Source of the DNA: Candidatus Latescibacterota bacterium
Lineage (GTDB): Bacteria; Latescibacterota; UBA2968; UBA8231
NCBI GenBank assembly: GCA_020852055.1
Contig: JADZBP010000170.1
Location: forward strand, 1 to 39,391
Length of the DNA stretch: 39,391 nucleotides
Direction: 5' to 3'
A program made the translations under genes and the position numbers. This document shows, piece after piece, positions 1-8,037 of this stretch. The notes under the pieces were generated by a model that saw nothing but the letters and a program-made list of their open reading frames with translations, was not told the DNA's origin and searched no databases. How positions within the stretch are numbered: the first letter of the stretch is position 1; each line of letters opens with the position of its first letter.

Positions 1-508
1 ACTGATCGGGCTCCTCCTCAGACACAGAGGGCATTCGCGTGCCCATGCTTGGGGCTCCTACTCTTTTGAAAGAAAACAACTGGGTCTAATTGTCCTCGCC
101 GGTATTGCCTTTGCGTCGACGGCAAATCTTGCTGTCAACTTATTTGGTTTGGATTCCCCCCCTGCCGCCCCTGCATGGGATTGGAGGCTATCTTGGGCCT
201 CCGAGATTCTAACGCTATGCCTCGCGGTTCCTATTGCCGAGGAGCTATTGTTCAGAGGACTACTTTATCGTGCCTTTCGCCTGCGATTCACGGCCCTCGA
301 CTCGGCTCTCTTCTCATCTCTCATCTTCGCCCTGACTCATACCCAATATTACCATGCTCCCTTCATGCTAGTATCGGTCTTACTGATGGGCATGGTTAGC
401 TCCTCGCTATTGGAGCGCACAAGTTCCCTTACCCCCGGTATCACCTTCCATGTGTCATCCAATATGGCAACCACCGCTATTCGCTACCTCAGCCTTTTCT
501 CCCTGTGA
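1..508 (+). CDS. CPBP-family intramembrane metalloprotease, 5' truncated by window edge
   Basis: The frame is open from base 2 to the TGA at 506-508, so the gene starts before the window. All three CPBP (type II CAAX protease/bacteriocin-processing) motifs are visible in order: EELLFRG (the EExxxR glutamate pair), FALTH (FxxxH) and HVSSN (HxxxN). Between them are hydrophobic stretches that fit membrane helices. In bacteria this family cleaves or protects against peptides and is common beside bacteriocin genes. Here it lies 42 nt upstream of a small Pro/Gly/Ala-rich peptide gene on the same strand. Base composition looks more AT-rich than the rest of the window. The family call is firm; the substrate is unknown. 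Confidence 0.85.
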   Translation, partial: LIGLLLRHRGHSRAHAWGSYSFERKQLGLIVLAGIAFASTANLAVNLFGLDSPPAAPAWDWRLSWASEILTLCLAVPIAEELLFRGLLYRAFRLRFTALDSALFSSLIFALTHTQYYHAPFMLVSVLLMGMVSSSLLERTSSLTPGITFHVSSNMATTAIRYLSLFSL

Positions 509-550
509 CGCAGAGGGTCACAACGCACTCATACCCAAAGGAGCTATTCC

Positions 551-919
551 ATGCAAAAGTTGGCCAAGAGAAGGATGCGTGCCTATCTCTCCCCTACCAA
601 GATGCATATCCGCGCCTACGACGACGAGCGCTCCCCATTCCCACCCGGGCCACCGCAGCCAGTCAGTGCCCCGGCAGATGGTACGGGCTACGTCAACCCC
701 TCTCCCCCATACCAGCCATTGCTCAATATCCCCAGCGATCAAGTCCACAGCAATGCACTCTACGGCATCTCCATGGCGACAGCTATCGCGGCTGCCAGGG
801 GAGCGGCAACTGGAATGGCAGCAGGACCTGGAGGCGCAGGCCTTAACGCAGTTAAGGATGGGGGTATTGCCATCGCCACAGGAGTACTGACAGTATGCGG
901 TACCTGCCACCGGCCCTAG
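551..919 (+). CDS. Small hypothetical peptide, possible precursor peptide
   Basis: A 122-aa protein I do not recognise. Its start is supported by a strong Shine-Dalgarno, AAAGGAG at 537-543, 7 nt before the ATG. The N-terminus is basic (MQKLAKRRMRAY). Residues about 28-60 are Pro-rich. Residues about 72-115 are a low-complexity Ala/Gly/Ile stretch with GPGGAG, and the end is TVCGTCHRP, a CxxC-containing tail. No signal peptide or known catalytic motif is seen. It sits between a CPBP protease and a subtilase-DUF1611 fusion, and a 12-bp hairpin separates it from the latter. That layout is like a precursor-peptide gene placed ahead of its processing enzymes, but this is inference. It could also be an orphan secreted or surface protein. 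Confidence 0.6.
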   Translation: MQKLAKRRMRAYLSPTKMHIRAYDDERSPFPPGPPQPVSAPADGTGYVNPSPPYQPLLNIPSDQVHSNALYGISMATAIAAARGAATGMAAGPGGAGLNAVKDGGIAIATGVLTVCGTCHRP

Positions 920-971
920 CCTCTGAGTCAAAGTAACCTTCAGTCGAACCGAGTGCCCCGGACTCTCTGCC

Positions 972-1000
972 CGCAAAGCCGGCCCCACGCCGGCTTTGCG
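972..1000 (+). other. Intergenic hairpin between the peptide gene and the subtilase gene
   Basis: A perfect 12-bp stem: 972-983 pairs with 989-1000, the core arms being GCAAAGCCGGC and GCCGGCTTTGC, with a 5-nt loop CCCAC. No T-run follows on the + strand, so it is not a canonical terminator. It could act as a processing or attenuation element that lets the peptide mRNA exceed that of the downstream gene. Confidence 0.6.
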
Positions 1001-1020
1001 CTTGCCAGCCATGCAGGCAG

Positions 1021-2940
1021 ATGTCGAACCCACAACCCTACGATAACGCCATGGAACCTGACTATCGCCTCAACTTTGCCACCCTCACCGGCCAGGGCGT
1101 CCGCGTCGGGGTCGTCGACAGCGGCATCGACCCTGCCCACCCCGGAGTGGGCCCCCTGGCCGGCAGTGTCGAGTTCGTCCTCGACCCCGAGGGGCAGGTG
1201 ATCTGCCGCGCGGCCAGTGGCGACCTGGCTGGCCACGGCACTGCCTGCGCCGGTCTCATCCGCCGCCGCGCCCCTGGTGTTGCCCTCTATAGCCTGCGTA
1301 TCCTCGACAGCTCGCTGCGCGCCGAGGTGCGCCTGCTGGCCGCCGCCATCCGCTGGGCCACCGTCCAGCAGCTGGATCTGCTCAATCTCAGCCTGGGCAC
1401 TACCCAGTCCGAGGGCACCGCCGAGTTGCAGGTCGCCTGCCGCGAAGCTGCTGAGGCTGGCCTCCTCTTAGTGGCGGCCGCCCATCAGGAGGGCCTCACC
1501 AGCTACCCGGCCGCCTTTCCCGAGGTGATCGGGGTGCAGAGCGGGGCCCTCGGTGCAGGGTATCACTATCGCGCCGGCACCGCCTGCGAAGGTGTGGCTC
1601 CCGGCGAATTCCAGCGGCTCTGCTGGCCCGGTGGCGGCCAGGTGCTGGCCGGCGGCAACAGTTTCGCCGCCGCCCGCCTGAGCGGCATACTCGCCCTGAT
1701 CCGCCAGGCCCTCCCCGGCGCCTCCCTGGCCACGGTGCGCTCTGCCCTCCAGGCCAATGCCCTGCCCGAAGATCCCCGCCCATCCCACCCAGAACCCCGG
1801 CCACACCGAGCCCCCCCTTTTTCCTGGCTGCGCCGCGCCTCCCTCTACCCTTTCGGCAAGGAGATGCACGCCCTGGTGCGTTTCGCCGACCTGCTGCCCT
1901 TCCAGATTGCCGGCATCGCCGACCCGGCCGGCCGGGGCCTGGTGGGCCGGGACGCGGGCGAAATCCTGGGCCTGCCTGTCTGCGGTCTGCGCATCGCCCC
2001 GCGCCTGGAAGCCGTATGCCGGGACGCCGATACCCTCATCCTGGGGCACGTGGATCTGCTGGGCCAGATGCAGCGGCGGGATCTGTTGCGGGAGAGCATC
2101 GAACTGGCGCTGGAAAGGAGGATGAACGTGTTCAGCTTTGGGCCGGTAAGCGAGGAGAACTACGCAGATCTGCACCAGCGGGCCCGGGATCAGGGCCTGC
2201 ACCTCTACTACCCCGATGTGCCCGCCACCGAGGTGGCCCGGGCCCTGACGCCGGCGGCCCAGACGCCCCCGGTCGGGGTGCCAGTGCTGGGGGTCTTTGG
2301 CACCAGTTCCTCGCAGGGCAAGTTCACCGTGCAACTGATCCTGCGACAGCGTCTGCTGGCCCGGGGCTACCAGGTGGGCCAGCTGGGCACCGAGCCCCAC
2401 GCCGAGTTGTTTGGCATGGATCTGGTCTTCCCCTCCGGGTACGATTCCCCGCTGGTGCTGCGCCTGCAGGACTACGCCCCGTATCTCGACGCCAAACTGC
2501 GCCAACTGTGCCAGGAGAAAGAACCCGACCTCATCCTGGTGGGCTCCCAATCGGGCACCATCCCCTACGATCCCGAGGAGTCCAGCACCCACTCCCTGAG
2601 TTCCCTGGCTTTTCTGTGCGGCACCCGCCCCGACGCCTGCGTGTTGGTGGTCAACAGCATCGACCCGGAGCAGTACATCGCCGACACCCTGGAGGGCCTG
2701 CGGGTGGTGGGCCGGGCCCCGGCCATCCTCCTGGCCATGAGCGACCAGGAGAAACAGTGGCGCCAGGCCTGGGGCCGGGGCTGGATCGGCCAACGCCAGA
2801 TGGACCCCGCCCAGATCGAGGCCCACCGGCGCCGCCTCGAAGACCGCTTCGGCCTGCCAGCCGTCTCCATCCTCTCCCCCGAAGGGCAGGAACGGATGGT
2901 CGAGACCGTGCTGGCCCATTTCGCCGCGGAGGCCGTATGA
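1021..2940 (+). CDS. Subtilase (S8) fused to a DUF1611-like P-loop domain
   Basis: 639 aa. Residues ~24-235 are a compact peptidase S8 domain with Asp33 (VVDSGID), His72 (GHGTACAG) and Ser214 (GGNSFAAA). The stretch that normally reads AAGNEG is AAHQEG, so the oxyanion-hole Asn appears replaced by Gln. A Pro-rich linker (~245-270) follows. From ~280 to the end it resembles DUF1611/DgcN-type proteins: a Rossmann-like part (FADLLPFQIAGIADPAGRG) and a P-loop near 424-437 (GVFGTSSSQGKFT), then LILVGSQSG and PDACVLVVNS. No signal peptide, so probably cytosolic. The ATG at 1021 has a weak ribosome site, and ATG 1051 is an alternative. The stop overlaps the ACP start (ATGA). Domain calls are fairly sure; whether it is an active protease is not. 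Confidence 0.85.
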   Translation: MSNPQPYDNAMEPDYRLNFATLTGQGVRVGVVDSGIDPAHPGVGPLAGSVEFVLDPEGQVICRAASGDLAGHGTACAGLIRRRAPGVALYSLRILDSSLRAEVRLLAAAIRWATVQQLDLLNLSLGTTQSEGTAELQVACREAAEAGLLLVAAAHQEGLTSYPAAFPEVIGVQSGALGAGYHYRAGTACEGVAPGEFQRLCWPGGGQVLAGGNSFAAARLSGILALIRQALPGASLATVRSALQANALPEDPRPSHPEPRPHRAPPFSWLRRASLYPFGKEMHALVRFADLLPFQIAGIADPAGRGLVGRDAGEILGLPVCGLRIAPRLEAVCRDADTLILGHVDLLGQMQRRDLLRESIELALERRMNVFSFGPVSEENYADLHQRARDQGLHLYYPDVPATEVARALTPAAQTPPVGVPVLGVFGTSSSQGKFTVQLILRQRLLARGYQVGQLGTEPHAELFGMDLVFPSGYDSPLVLRLQDYAPYLDAKLRQLCQEKEPDLILVGSQSGTIPYDPEESSTHSLSSLAFLCGTRPDACVLVVNSIDPEQYIADTLEGLRVVGRAPAILLAMSDQEKQWRQAWGRGWIGQRQMDPAQIEAHRRRLEDRFGLPAVSILSPEGQERMVETVLAHFAAEAV

Positions 2941-3218
2941 ACCCGCCTGCGGCACTGGACGAGCGGCCCATCGCCCGGCGAGTGAAACAGATGGTTGTCC
3001 GCTCCCTGGGCCTGGCCATCGAGCCCGAGGAACTGGGCGAGGACGAGGTGTTGTACGGCAGCGGCCTGGGTGCCGACTCGGTGGCCACCTTGGAAGTGGT
3101 CTTCGCCCTCGAAACCGAGTTCGGCATCGAGGTGGCCGACGACGAGCTGCGCGTCGAACTCTTCGCCACCGTGCAGTCGCTGGTGGACTACGTGGCGCAG
3201 AAACTCAGGGTTCGATGA
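2937..3218 (+). CDS. Acyl carrier protein
   Basis: 93 aa, starting at the ATG that overlaps the subtilase stop by 4 nt (ATGA), so the two are translationally coupled. The motif GSGLGADSVATLE carries the phosphopantetheine-accepting Ser48 in a GxDSV context (DSL in most ACPs). The protein has the acidic, helical look of a stand-alone ACP or peptidyl carrier protein. No fatty-acid or polyketide synthase genes are nearby, so it is likely a dedicated carrier for the subtilase-DUF1611 locus. Its 3' end overlaps the convergent Zn-dehydrogenase gene by 14 nt (3205-3218). Confidence 0.88.
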   Translation: MNPPAALDERPIARRVKQMVVRSLGLAIEPEELGEDEVLYGSGLGADSVATLEVVFALETEFGIEVADDELRVELFATVQSLVDYVAQKLRVR

Positions 3219-4326
3219 CCACCTTCATCGCCGTCTCACTGCCGGTGATGTCCATGCCCTCGGCGATCTGGGCCAGGGGCAGGCGGTGGGTGATAAAGCG
3301 GTCGAGCGGCGCGCGGGTGTTCTTGAGGAAGGAGAGGGCGGTCTTGAACTGCATGCCCGGGTACGCCCACATGCCGCGGATATCCAGATCCTTGAAGCAG
3401 ATAATATTGGGCCGGATCTCCACCCCGCCCGGATCGGTGAAGTGCCCCACCTCGACGACAATGCCGCCCCGCCGCACGAAGTCCAGCGACTCCTTGAAGA
3501 CGATGGGCACCCCGGCGGTCTCGATGACGATATCCGGGCCCACGCCGCTGGTGAAGGCCTTCACCTCATCCACCCGCTCGGCGATGGGTCGTTTGTCCAC
3601 CTGCACGGTGCGGGTGGCGCCCATGGCCTTGGCCAGTTCCAGACGTTTGGGGCTGATATCGGCGGCGATGACCTGATCCACCCCCAGGTGGGCCAGGGTG
3701 GCGATCACCAGTTGCCCGATGGGGCCGGCCCCCAGCACCATCACCGCCTTGTCCATACCCAGCCCCTCGCCGATATGGGGGATGCCTGGGCCCAGGGCGC
3801 GCTCGACGGCGCGGGTGGCCACCGCCACCGGTTCGGTGAGCACCGCGTGTTCGCTGGGCAGATCGTCGGGGATCTTGAAGAGCCAGGAGTTGGCCGTCAG
3901 GTGCAGGTACTCGGAGAAACCGCCGCGCGGGGTGGGCGCAAGGCTGGAGGAGACGAAACCGTAGACGAAACGGTTGGTGCACAGGGTGGGCCGGTGCGGC
4001 ATGTGCAGGCAGTAATAGCAGCGACCGCAGGCCAGCGAACTGGGGGTGGTGGTCACCCGGTCCCCCTCCTTGACCGGCCCGCCGACGATGGCCAGCTTCT
4101 CCGCGGCCTTGGAGCCCATCTCGGCGACGGTACCCACCAGCTCGTGGCCGGGGATCACCGGGAACTTGAGCGCCATGTGGCCGGCGTACATGTGTTTGTC
4201 GCTGCCGCAGATCCCGGTGCGCTCCACCTTGATCAACACCTCGTCGGGCCCGATCTGCGGCTTGGGGAACTCGCGCAACTCGATCTTCCCCGGTTCGGTC
4301 ATCACTGCTGCCTGGATGGTCGCCAT
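3205..4326 (-). CDS. Zinc-dependent medium-chain alcohol dehydrogenase
   Basis: 373 aa, typical for the MDR family. The catalytic zinc ligands are in GICGSDKH and PGHE, the structural zinc site is CGRCYYC with a further Cys 9 residues on, and the NAD(P) site is GAGPIG. It resembles sorbitol, threonine and glucose-type dehydrogenases, oxidising a secondary alcohol of a polyol or hydroxyacid. A good ribosome site (AAGGAG) precedes the ATG. It is the last gene of the minus-strand catabolic cluster, 28 nt after the D-threonine-aldolase-like gene. The exact substrate cannot be read from sequence. Confidence 0.9.
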   Translation of the reverse strand: MATIQAAVMTEPGKIELREFPKPQIGPDEVLIKVERTGICGSDKHMYAGHMALKFPVIPGHELVGTVAEMGSKAAEKLAIVGGPVKEGDRVTTTPSSLACGRCYYCLHMPHRPTLCTNRFVYGFVSSSLAPTPRGGFSEYLHLTANSWLFKIPDDLPSEHAVLTEPVAVATRAVERALGPGIPHIGEGLGMDKAVMVLGAGPIGQLVIATLAHLGVDQVIAADISPKRLELAKAMGATRTVQVDKRPIAERVDEVKAFTSGVGPDIVIETAGVPIVFKESLDFVRRGGIVVEVGHFTDPGGVEIRPNIICFKDLDIRGMWAYPGMQFKTALSFLKNTRAPLDRFITHRLPLAQIAEGMDITGSETAMKVVIEP

Positions 4327-4354
4327 CTCTTGCTCCTTGTCGTTTGAGACCTGG

Positions 4355-5461
4355 TCAGCGCACCTTGCCCCGCCCGGCCACTGGCCAGATCGCCTCGAGC
4401 TTGCCGGCGCGCATGGCGTAGAGCTGGTCGTGCAGGTTGATGGTAGTGCAGCCGTGGCCGGGGATGAACTCCAACAGCTCGCCCACCTGCAGCTCGCTGC
4501 TCCCCTGCAGGGTGCGCAACCGGCCGTGTTCCTCGGAGAGGGCGTGGCATTCCAGCTCCGGGTGGCCCTTCACCACCGGCAGCCCGTGCTCCGGGGTCAG
4601 CGACTTGAGCCCCGCGTCGGTGATCACCCGTTCCGGGCTGGGCCGGCTGATCACCGTGGTTAATACCGTCAGGGCGTGGTCGAAGCCCAGGCCCAGCTTG
4701 CCGTATGCCACGTCCATCAGCGCGTACGAGCCGGCCTGCACCTCGGTGATGCCCGCATAGGTGGTGGCCAGGTAATAGTCGCCCGTGCCCGAGGCGCTGC
4801 AGATCTCCACCGGGAGGCCCGCCCCTTCCACCGCGGCGCGGGTATCCACCAGCCGCTGCAGGCATTCGCGCGCCCCACCATCGCGGGCGGTCTTGTCCTC
4901 CAGGTCCACCACGTGCCCCTCGTACCCCATCATGCCGCAGTAGCGCAGGTGCCGGCAAGCCGCCGCCGCCTTGGCCAGTTCCACCGCCGCCGCCGAACCG
5001 GCCGCCACCCCACAGCGGTTGTGGCCGATATTGATCTCCAGCAGGATGCGCGGCTTCACCCCGGCCTTGCCGGCTGCTTCCTCCAACTGGGCCAGGTTCT
5101 GGGGGTTGTCCACCGCCACCATGATGTCGCAGCGGCGGGCCAGCGCCATCAGCCGGGTGATCTTCTTGGCCCCGATCACCTCGTTGGCCATCAGGATGTC
5201 CTGGATGCCGGCATCGGCCATGGCCTCGGCCTCGCCCAACTTGGCGCAGGTGATGCCGATGGCGCCGGCCTCCAGCTGCTTGAGGGCAATGGCCGGGGTC
5301 TTGTGCGACTTGGTGTGGGGTCTCAGATACTTGCCGCTTTCGCGGAAATGCCGGGCCATGCGGGCGATATTGGCCTCCAGGACCTCCAGTTCCACCAGCA
5401 GCACCGGGGTATCGATCTCAGCCTTGCCCATGCCCAGGTATTCGTACGTGGTATCAGCCAT
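4355..5461 (-). CDS. D-threonine aldolase / D-serine dehydratase-like PLP enzyme
   Basis: 368 aa, with an alanine-racemase-type N-terminal barrel. The PLP lysine is in RPHTKSHK (Lys51), and the C-terminal metal-binding motif PGHGCTT is the conserved His/Cys pair of the DSD1/metal-activated D-threonine aldolase family. Such enzymes cleave or deaminate D-beta-hydroxy-amino acids. The start has a CTGGAG ribosome site and overlaps the MFS stop by 8 nt, so the pair is translated together. The neighbouring transporter and dehydrogenases suggest use of an imported hydroxy-acid or hydroxy-amino acid. Confidence 0.87.
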   Translation of the reverse strand: MADTTYEYLGMGKAEIDTPVLLVELEVLEANIARMARHFRESGKYLRPHTKSHKTPAIALKQLEAGAIGITCAKLGEAEAMADAGIQDILMANEVIGAKKITRLMALARRCDIMVAVDNPQNLAQLEEAAGKAGVKPRILLEINIGHNRCGVAAGSAAAVELAKAAAACRHLRYCGMMGYEGHVVDLEDKTARDGGARECLQRLVDTRAAVEGAGLPVEICSASGTGDYYLATTYAGITEVQAGSYALMDVAYGKLGLGFDHALTVLTTVISRPSPERVITDAGLKSLTPEHGLPVVKGHPELECHALSEEHGRLRTLQGSSELQVGELLEFIPGHGCTTINLHDQLYAMRAGKLEAIWPVAGRGKVR

Positions 5462-6761
5462 GTTGGTCTCCAGATTTTTCGGGTTGGGGTTTGGTGTGGC
5501 GCAGGGTGAGGATCAGGCAGACGGCCACCAGCACCGAGCCGGACAGGTACAAAATGCCGCCGTAGGAAGATCCCGTGGCGGTGGTCACGTAGCCCACGGC
5601 GTAGGGGCCGGCAAAGCCGCCCAGGTTGCCCACCGAGTTGATCAGCCCGATGGCCGCCGCCGCTGCCGGGCCGGCGAGGAAGGGGGTGGTCAGCGCCCAG
5701 AAGCAGGGCAGGTACGCCGAGAGCCCCGCCGCCGCCACGCAGAACATCGCCAGGGCCAGCCCGAGTTGATCCTGGGCCAGGGCGCTGCCGAGCAAGCCCA
5801 GAGCCGCCAGAGCCATCGCGCCCGCGGTGTGCCAGCGCCGCTCCCGCGTCCGGTCCGAGGACCAGCTGACCGCCAACATCACCAGCAGGCCCACCGCGTA
5901 GGGCAGGGCCACCAGCAGGGTGACGGCGAGGTTGGGCAGGCCGGAGAGTTTCTTGACGAAGGTCGGCAGCCAGAAGTTGAGGCCGTAGTTGCCGGTGACC
6001 ACGAAAAAGTACGCCGCTGCCGCCACCAGGACCTCGCGGTGGCGCAGCGCCTTCCAGATATCCCTGGAGTGGATGCCGTGCAGGTGCCGCCGCTCCTCCT
6101 CCAACCGGGCCACCAGCCACTGGCGCTCCTCCTCGGGCAGCCATTGAGCCTGGTGCGGCCGGTCGGTCAGGAAGAAGATGGTCACCAAGCCCAGCACGAT
6201 GGCCGGCAGCCCTTCGAGGATGAAGAGCCAGCGCCAGCCTTCCAGGCCCAGCCAGTTCACGCCCAGCAGCAGGCCCGAAACCGGCGCGCCCAACACATTG
6301 ACCAGCGGGATGGCCGCCATGAAGAGGGCCATGGATTTGGCCCGGTCTTCATAGAGGAACCAGTGCCGCATGTACACGATGATGCCGGGGAAGAAACCCG
6401 CCTCCGCCGCCCCCAGCAGGAAGCGCACCCAGTAGAACTGCCCTTCGGTGTGGATGAACCCCATGCCCATCGCCAGGATGCCCCAGGTGATCATGATGCG
6501 GGCGATCCAGCCGCGCGCGCTCCAGGTCTCCACCAGCAGGGTGCCGGGGATTTCGAGCAGGAAATAGCCGAGGAAGAAGATCCCCGCGCCAAAACCGTAC
6601 ACCGCGGCGCTGAACCCCAGATCCTGGGCCATCTCCAGGGCCGCGTACCCCACATTCACGCGGTCGAGGAAGGCGACGATGTACAGCAGGAAAAGGAAGG
6701 GGATGAGCCGGCGCATCACCCGCCGCCGCGCCCGCTCCCCCACTGGCATCACTTCGCTCAT
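5454..6761 (-). CDS. MFS transporter, anion:cation symporter (ACS) type
   Basis: 435 aa from the ATG at 6761, which lies 8 nt after the LarA-like stop. The frame is open further upstream, but that part is out-of-frame LarA coding sequence. About 12 hydrophobic segments are visible. FLDRVNVGYAALEM in helix 1 and the helix 4-5 region FLLGAAEAGFFPGIIVY are typical of the ACS family, which takes up tartrate, glucarate, galactonate, phthalate and other organic anions. It probably imports the substrate of this cluster. Confidence 0.88.
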   Translation of the reverse strand: MSEVMPVGERARRRVMRRLIPFLFLLYIVAFLDRVNVGYAALEMAQDLGFSAAVYGFGAGIFFLGYFLLEIPGTLLVETWSARGWIARIMITWGILAMGMGFIHTEGQFYWVRFLLGAAEAGFFPGIIVYMRHWFLYEDRAKSMALFMAAIPLVNVLGAPVSGLLLGVNWLGLEGWRWLFILEGLPAIVLGLVTIFFLTDRPHQAQWLPEEERQWLVARLEEERRHLHGIHSRDIWKALRHREVLVAAAAYFFVVTGNYGLNFWLPTFVKKLSGLPNLAVTLLVALPYAVGLLVMLAVSWSSDRTRERRWHTAGAMALAALGLLGSALAQDQLGLALAMFCVAAAGLSAYLPCFWALTTPFLAGPAAAAAIGLINSVGNLGGFAGPYAVGYVTTATGSSYGGILYLSGSVLVAVCLILTLRHTKPQPEKSGDQHG

Positions 6762-6769
6762 CACCCCAC

Positions 6770-8023
6770 TCAGAAGGGCAGCAGGTCTCCCTTGGCGTCG
6801 AAGGCCATCTCCGCCGGCCCCTGGAGCACCTCCAGGTCGCTGCGTTTCTCGATCAGGGGCAGATACGCCTCCGAAGCCAGGATCTCGCCCACGTGCAGGG
6901 TATTGTGGATGCGCACCACCTTGGCCTGCGGCCCCTCGACCAGCCCCACTGTTTTGAGAGCCGCCGCCATCACCTTGTGGTCGGTGTCGTAGTAGATGGG
7001 GATGGCCGCCGACGAGGGATGGTTGCCGGTCATACAGTTGATGTAGGTGAACTCGCGGTCCATCTTGTCCACCACCCGCTGATGGGTGTACTCGGCCAGG
7101 CCCAGGCCCGAGGCGTTGCCGTGGGTCTCCTCGGTCAGGTCGCGCACGAAGATGCGGGTGATCTTGGGGAACTCCTTCTCCAGCGCGGCGTGGTCGTTGA
7201 ATTTGCGGCCGATCACATTGGTGTCCATGCCCGCCCCGCTGATATTCTTGCCGATGGCATCGACGATCAACAGGTCGATCTGCTCCAGCAGCAGGCGCGG
7301 CATCCACTTGCGGGCCAGGATCAGCAACTCCTTCTCGCGCTCGACGAATTCCTCGGGGGCCACGCCCTTGAGCAGGGCGGTCTGGTCGTAGGGGTTCTCG
7401 ACGATGCCCAGGCCCATCAGCACCTTGCACTTGTCGATCACCGTCTGGCCCACCGAGCGGATGATGCGGTCGAAGCTGTAGTGCACGATGGCCTGGTGGT
7501 ACAGGGTGGCCCCCCGGTGTTTGCCCAGGCCGATGAGCATCATCTTGTGCAGGCCGCTCTCGATCTCGCCGACAAAGTCGGTATGCGGTTTGACCCGACC
7601 CACCACCACCACGTGGTCGGCCTCGTAGGCGTATTTGTCGAAAAATACGGGTACGCCGTCCTCGGTGGTGCCCACCTGCACGGTGTCCATGCTGGCGCGG
7701 ATCGGCGCGCCAGTATACTCCTCGGTGACCCCGTAGCCCTCGATGATGCCGCGCTGGTTCTCGGCGATGCCGCCCCCGTGGCTGCCCATGGCTGGCACCA
7801 GGAAGGGCTTGCCGCCGCGCGCTTTCAACTCCTCGACGAGGGTCTTGATGATCAGGGCGATATTGGCCACCCCGCGGCTGCCCACGCTGATGGCCACACT
7901 CTGGCCGGCCTTGAGGCGCGACAGATCGAGGCTGGCCATTTCCTGGCGGATGGTGGCGGGAATGTCGGTGAGGGTGGGCGCCTCGAAGTGCTGCCGCACC
8001 CGCATCATGCGGGGAAAGGACAT
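6770..8023 (-). CDS. LarA-like (DUF2088) protein, lactate-racemase family
   Basis: 417 aa from the ATG at 8023, supported by a strong AAGGAGGT ribosome site that overlaps the end of the SDR gene. The N-terminal region has MGSHGGG, then GRVKPHTDF and GLHKMMLIGLGKHRG, the His/Lys-rich segments of the DUF2088/LarA family. Characterised LarA uses a nickel-pincer cofactor to racemise lactate, and related proteins epimerise other 2-hydroxyacids. The cofactor genes larB, larC and larE are not in this window, so nickel-pincer dependence is unproven. It is probably an isomerase for a sugar acid or hydroxyacid imported by the adjacent ACS carrier. Confidence 0.82.
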   Translation of the reverse strand: MSFPRMMRVRQHFEAPTLTDIPATIRQEMASLDLSRLKAGQSVAISVGSRGVANIALIIKTLVEELKARGGKPFLVPAMGSHGGGIAENQRGIIEGYGVTEEYTGAPIRASMDTVQVGTTEDGVPVFFDKYAYEADHVVVVGRVKPHTDFVGEIESGLHKMMLIGLGKHRGATLYHQAIVHYSFDRIIRSVGQTVIDKCKVLMGLGIVENPYDQTALLKGVAPEEFVEREKELLILARKWMPRLLLEQIDLLIVDAIGKNISGAGMDTNVIGRKFNDHAALEKEFPKITRIFVRDLTEETHGNASGLGLAEYTHQRVVDKMDREFTYINCMTGNHPSSAAIPIYYDTDHKVMAAALKTVGLVEGPQAKVVRIHNTLHVGEILASEAYLPLIEKRSDLEVLQGPAEMAFDAKGDLLPF

Positions 8024-8037
8024 GGTGTACCTCCTTT

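Noticed and set aside
504..522. TGTGAC-N7-GTCACA dyad spanning the CPBP stop codon
   Set aside because: Spacing is too wide for a CRP site, and no promoter can be placed near it. It may be a chance weak hairpin.
450..890. Alternative + frame overlapping the CPBP and small-peptide genes
   Set aside because: No ribosome site, and it conflicts with the peptide at 551, which has one. The translation looks unstructured.
1468..2955. 495-codon minus-strand open frame antisense to the subtilase fusion
   Set aside because: Low-complexity Gly/His/Gln-rich translation with no family motif; a by-product of high GC in the real gene's third codon positions. Other long frames such as 25331-27781 (-) and 4971-6992 (+) are rejected for the same reason.
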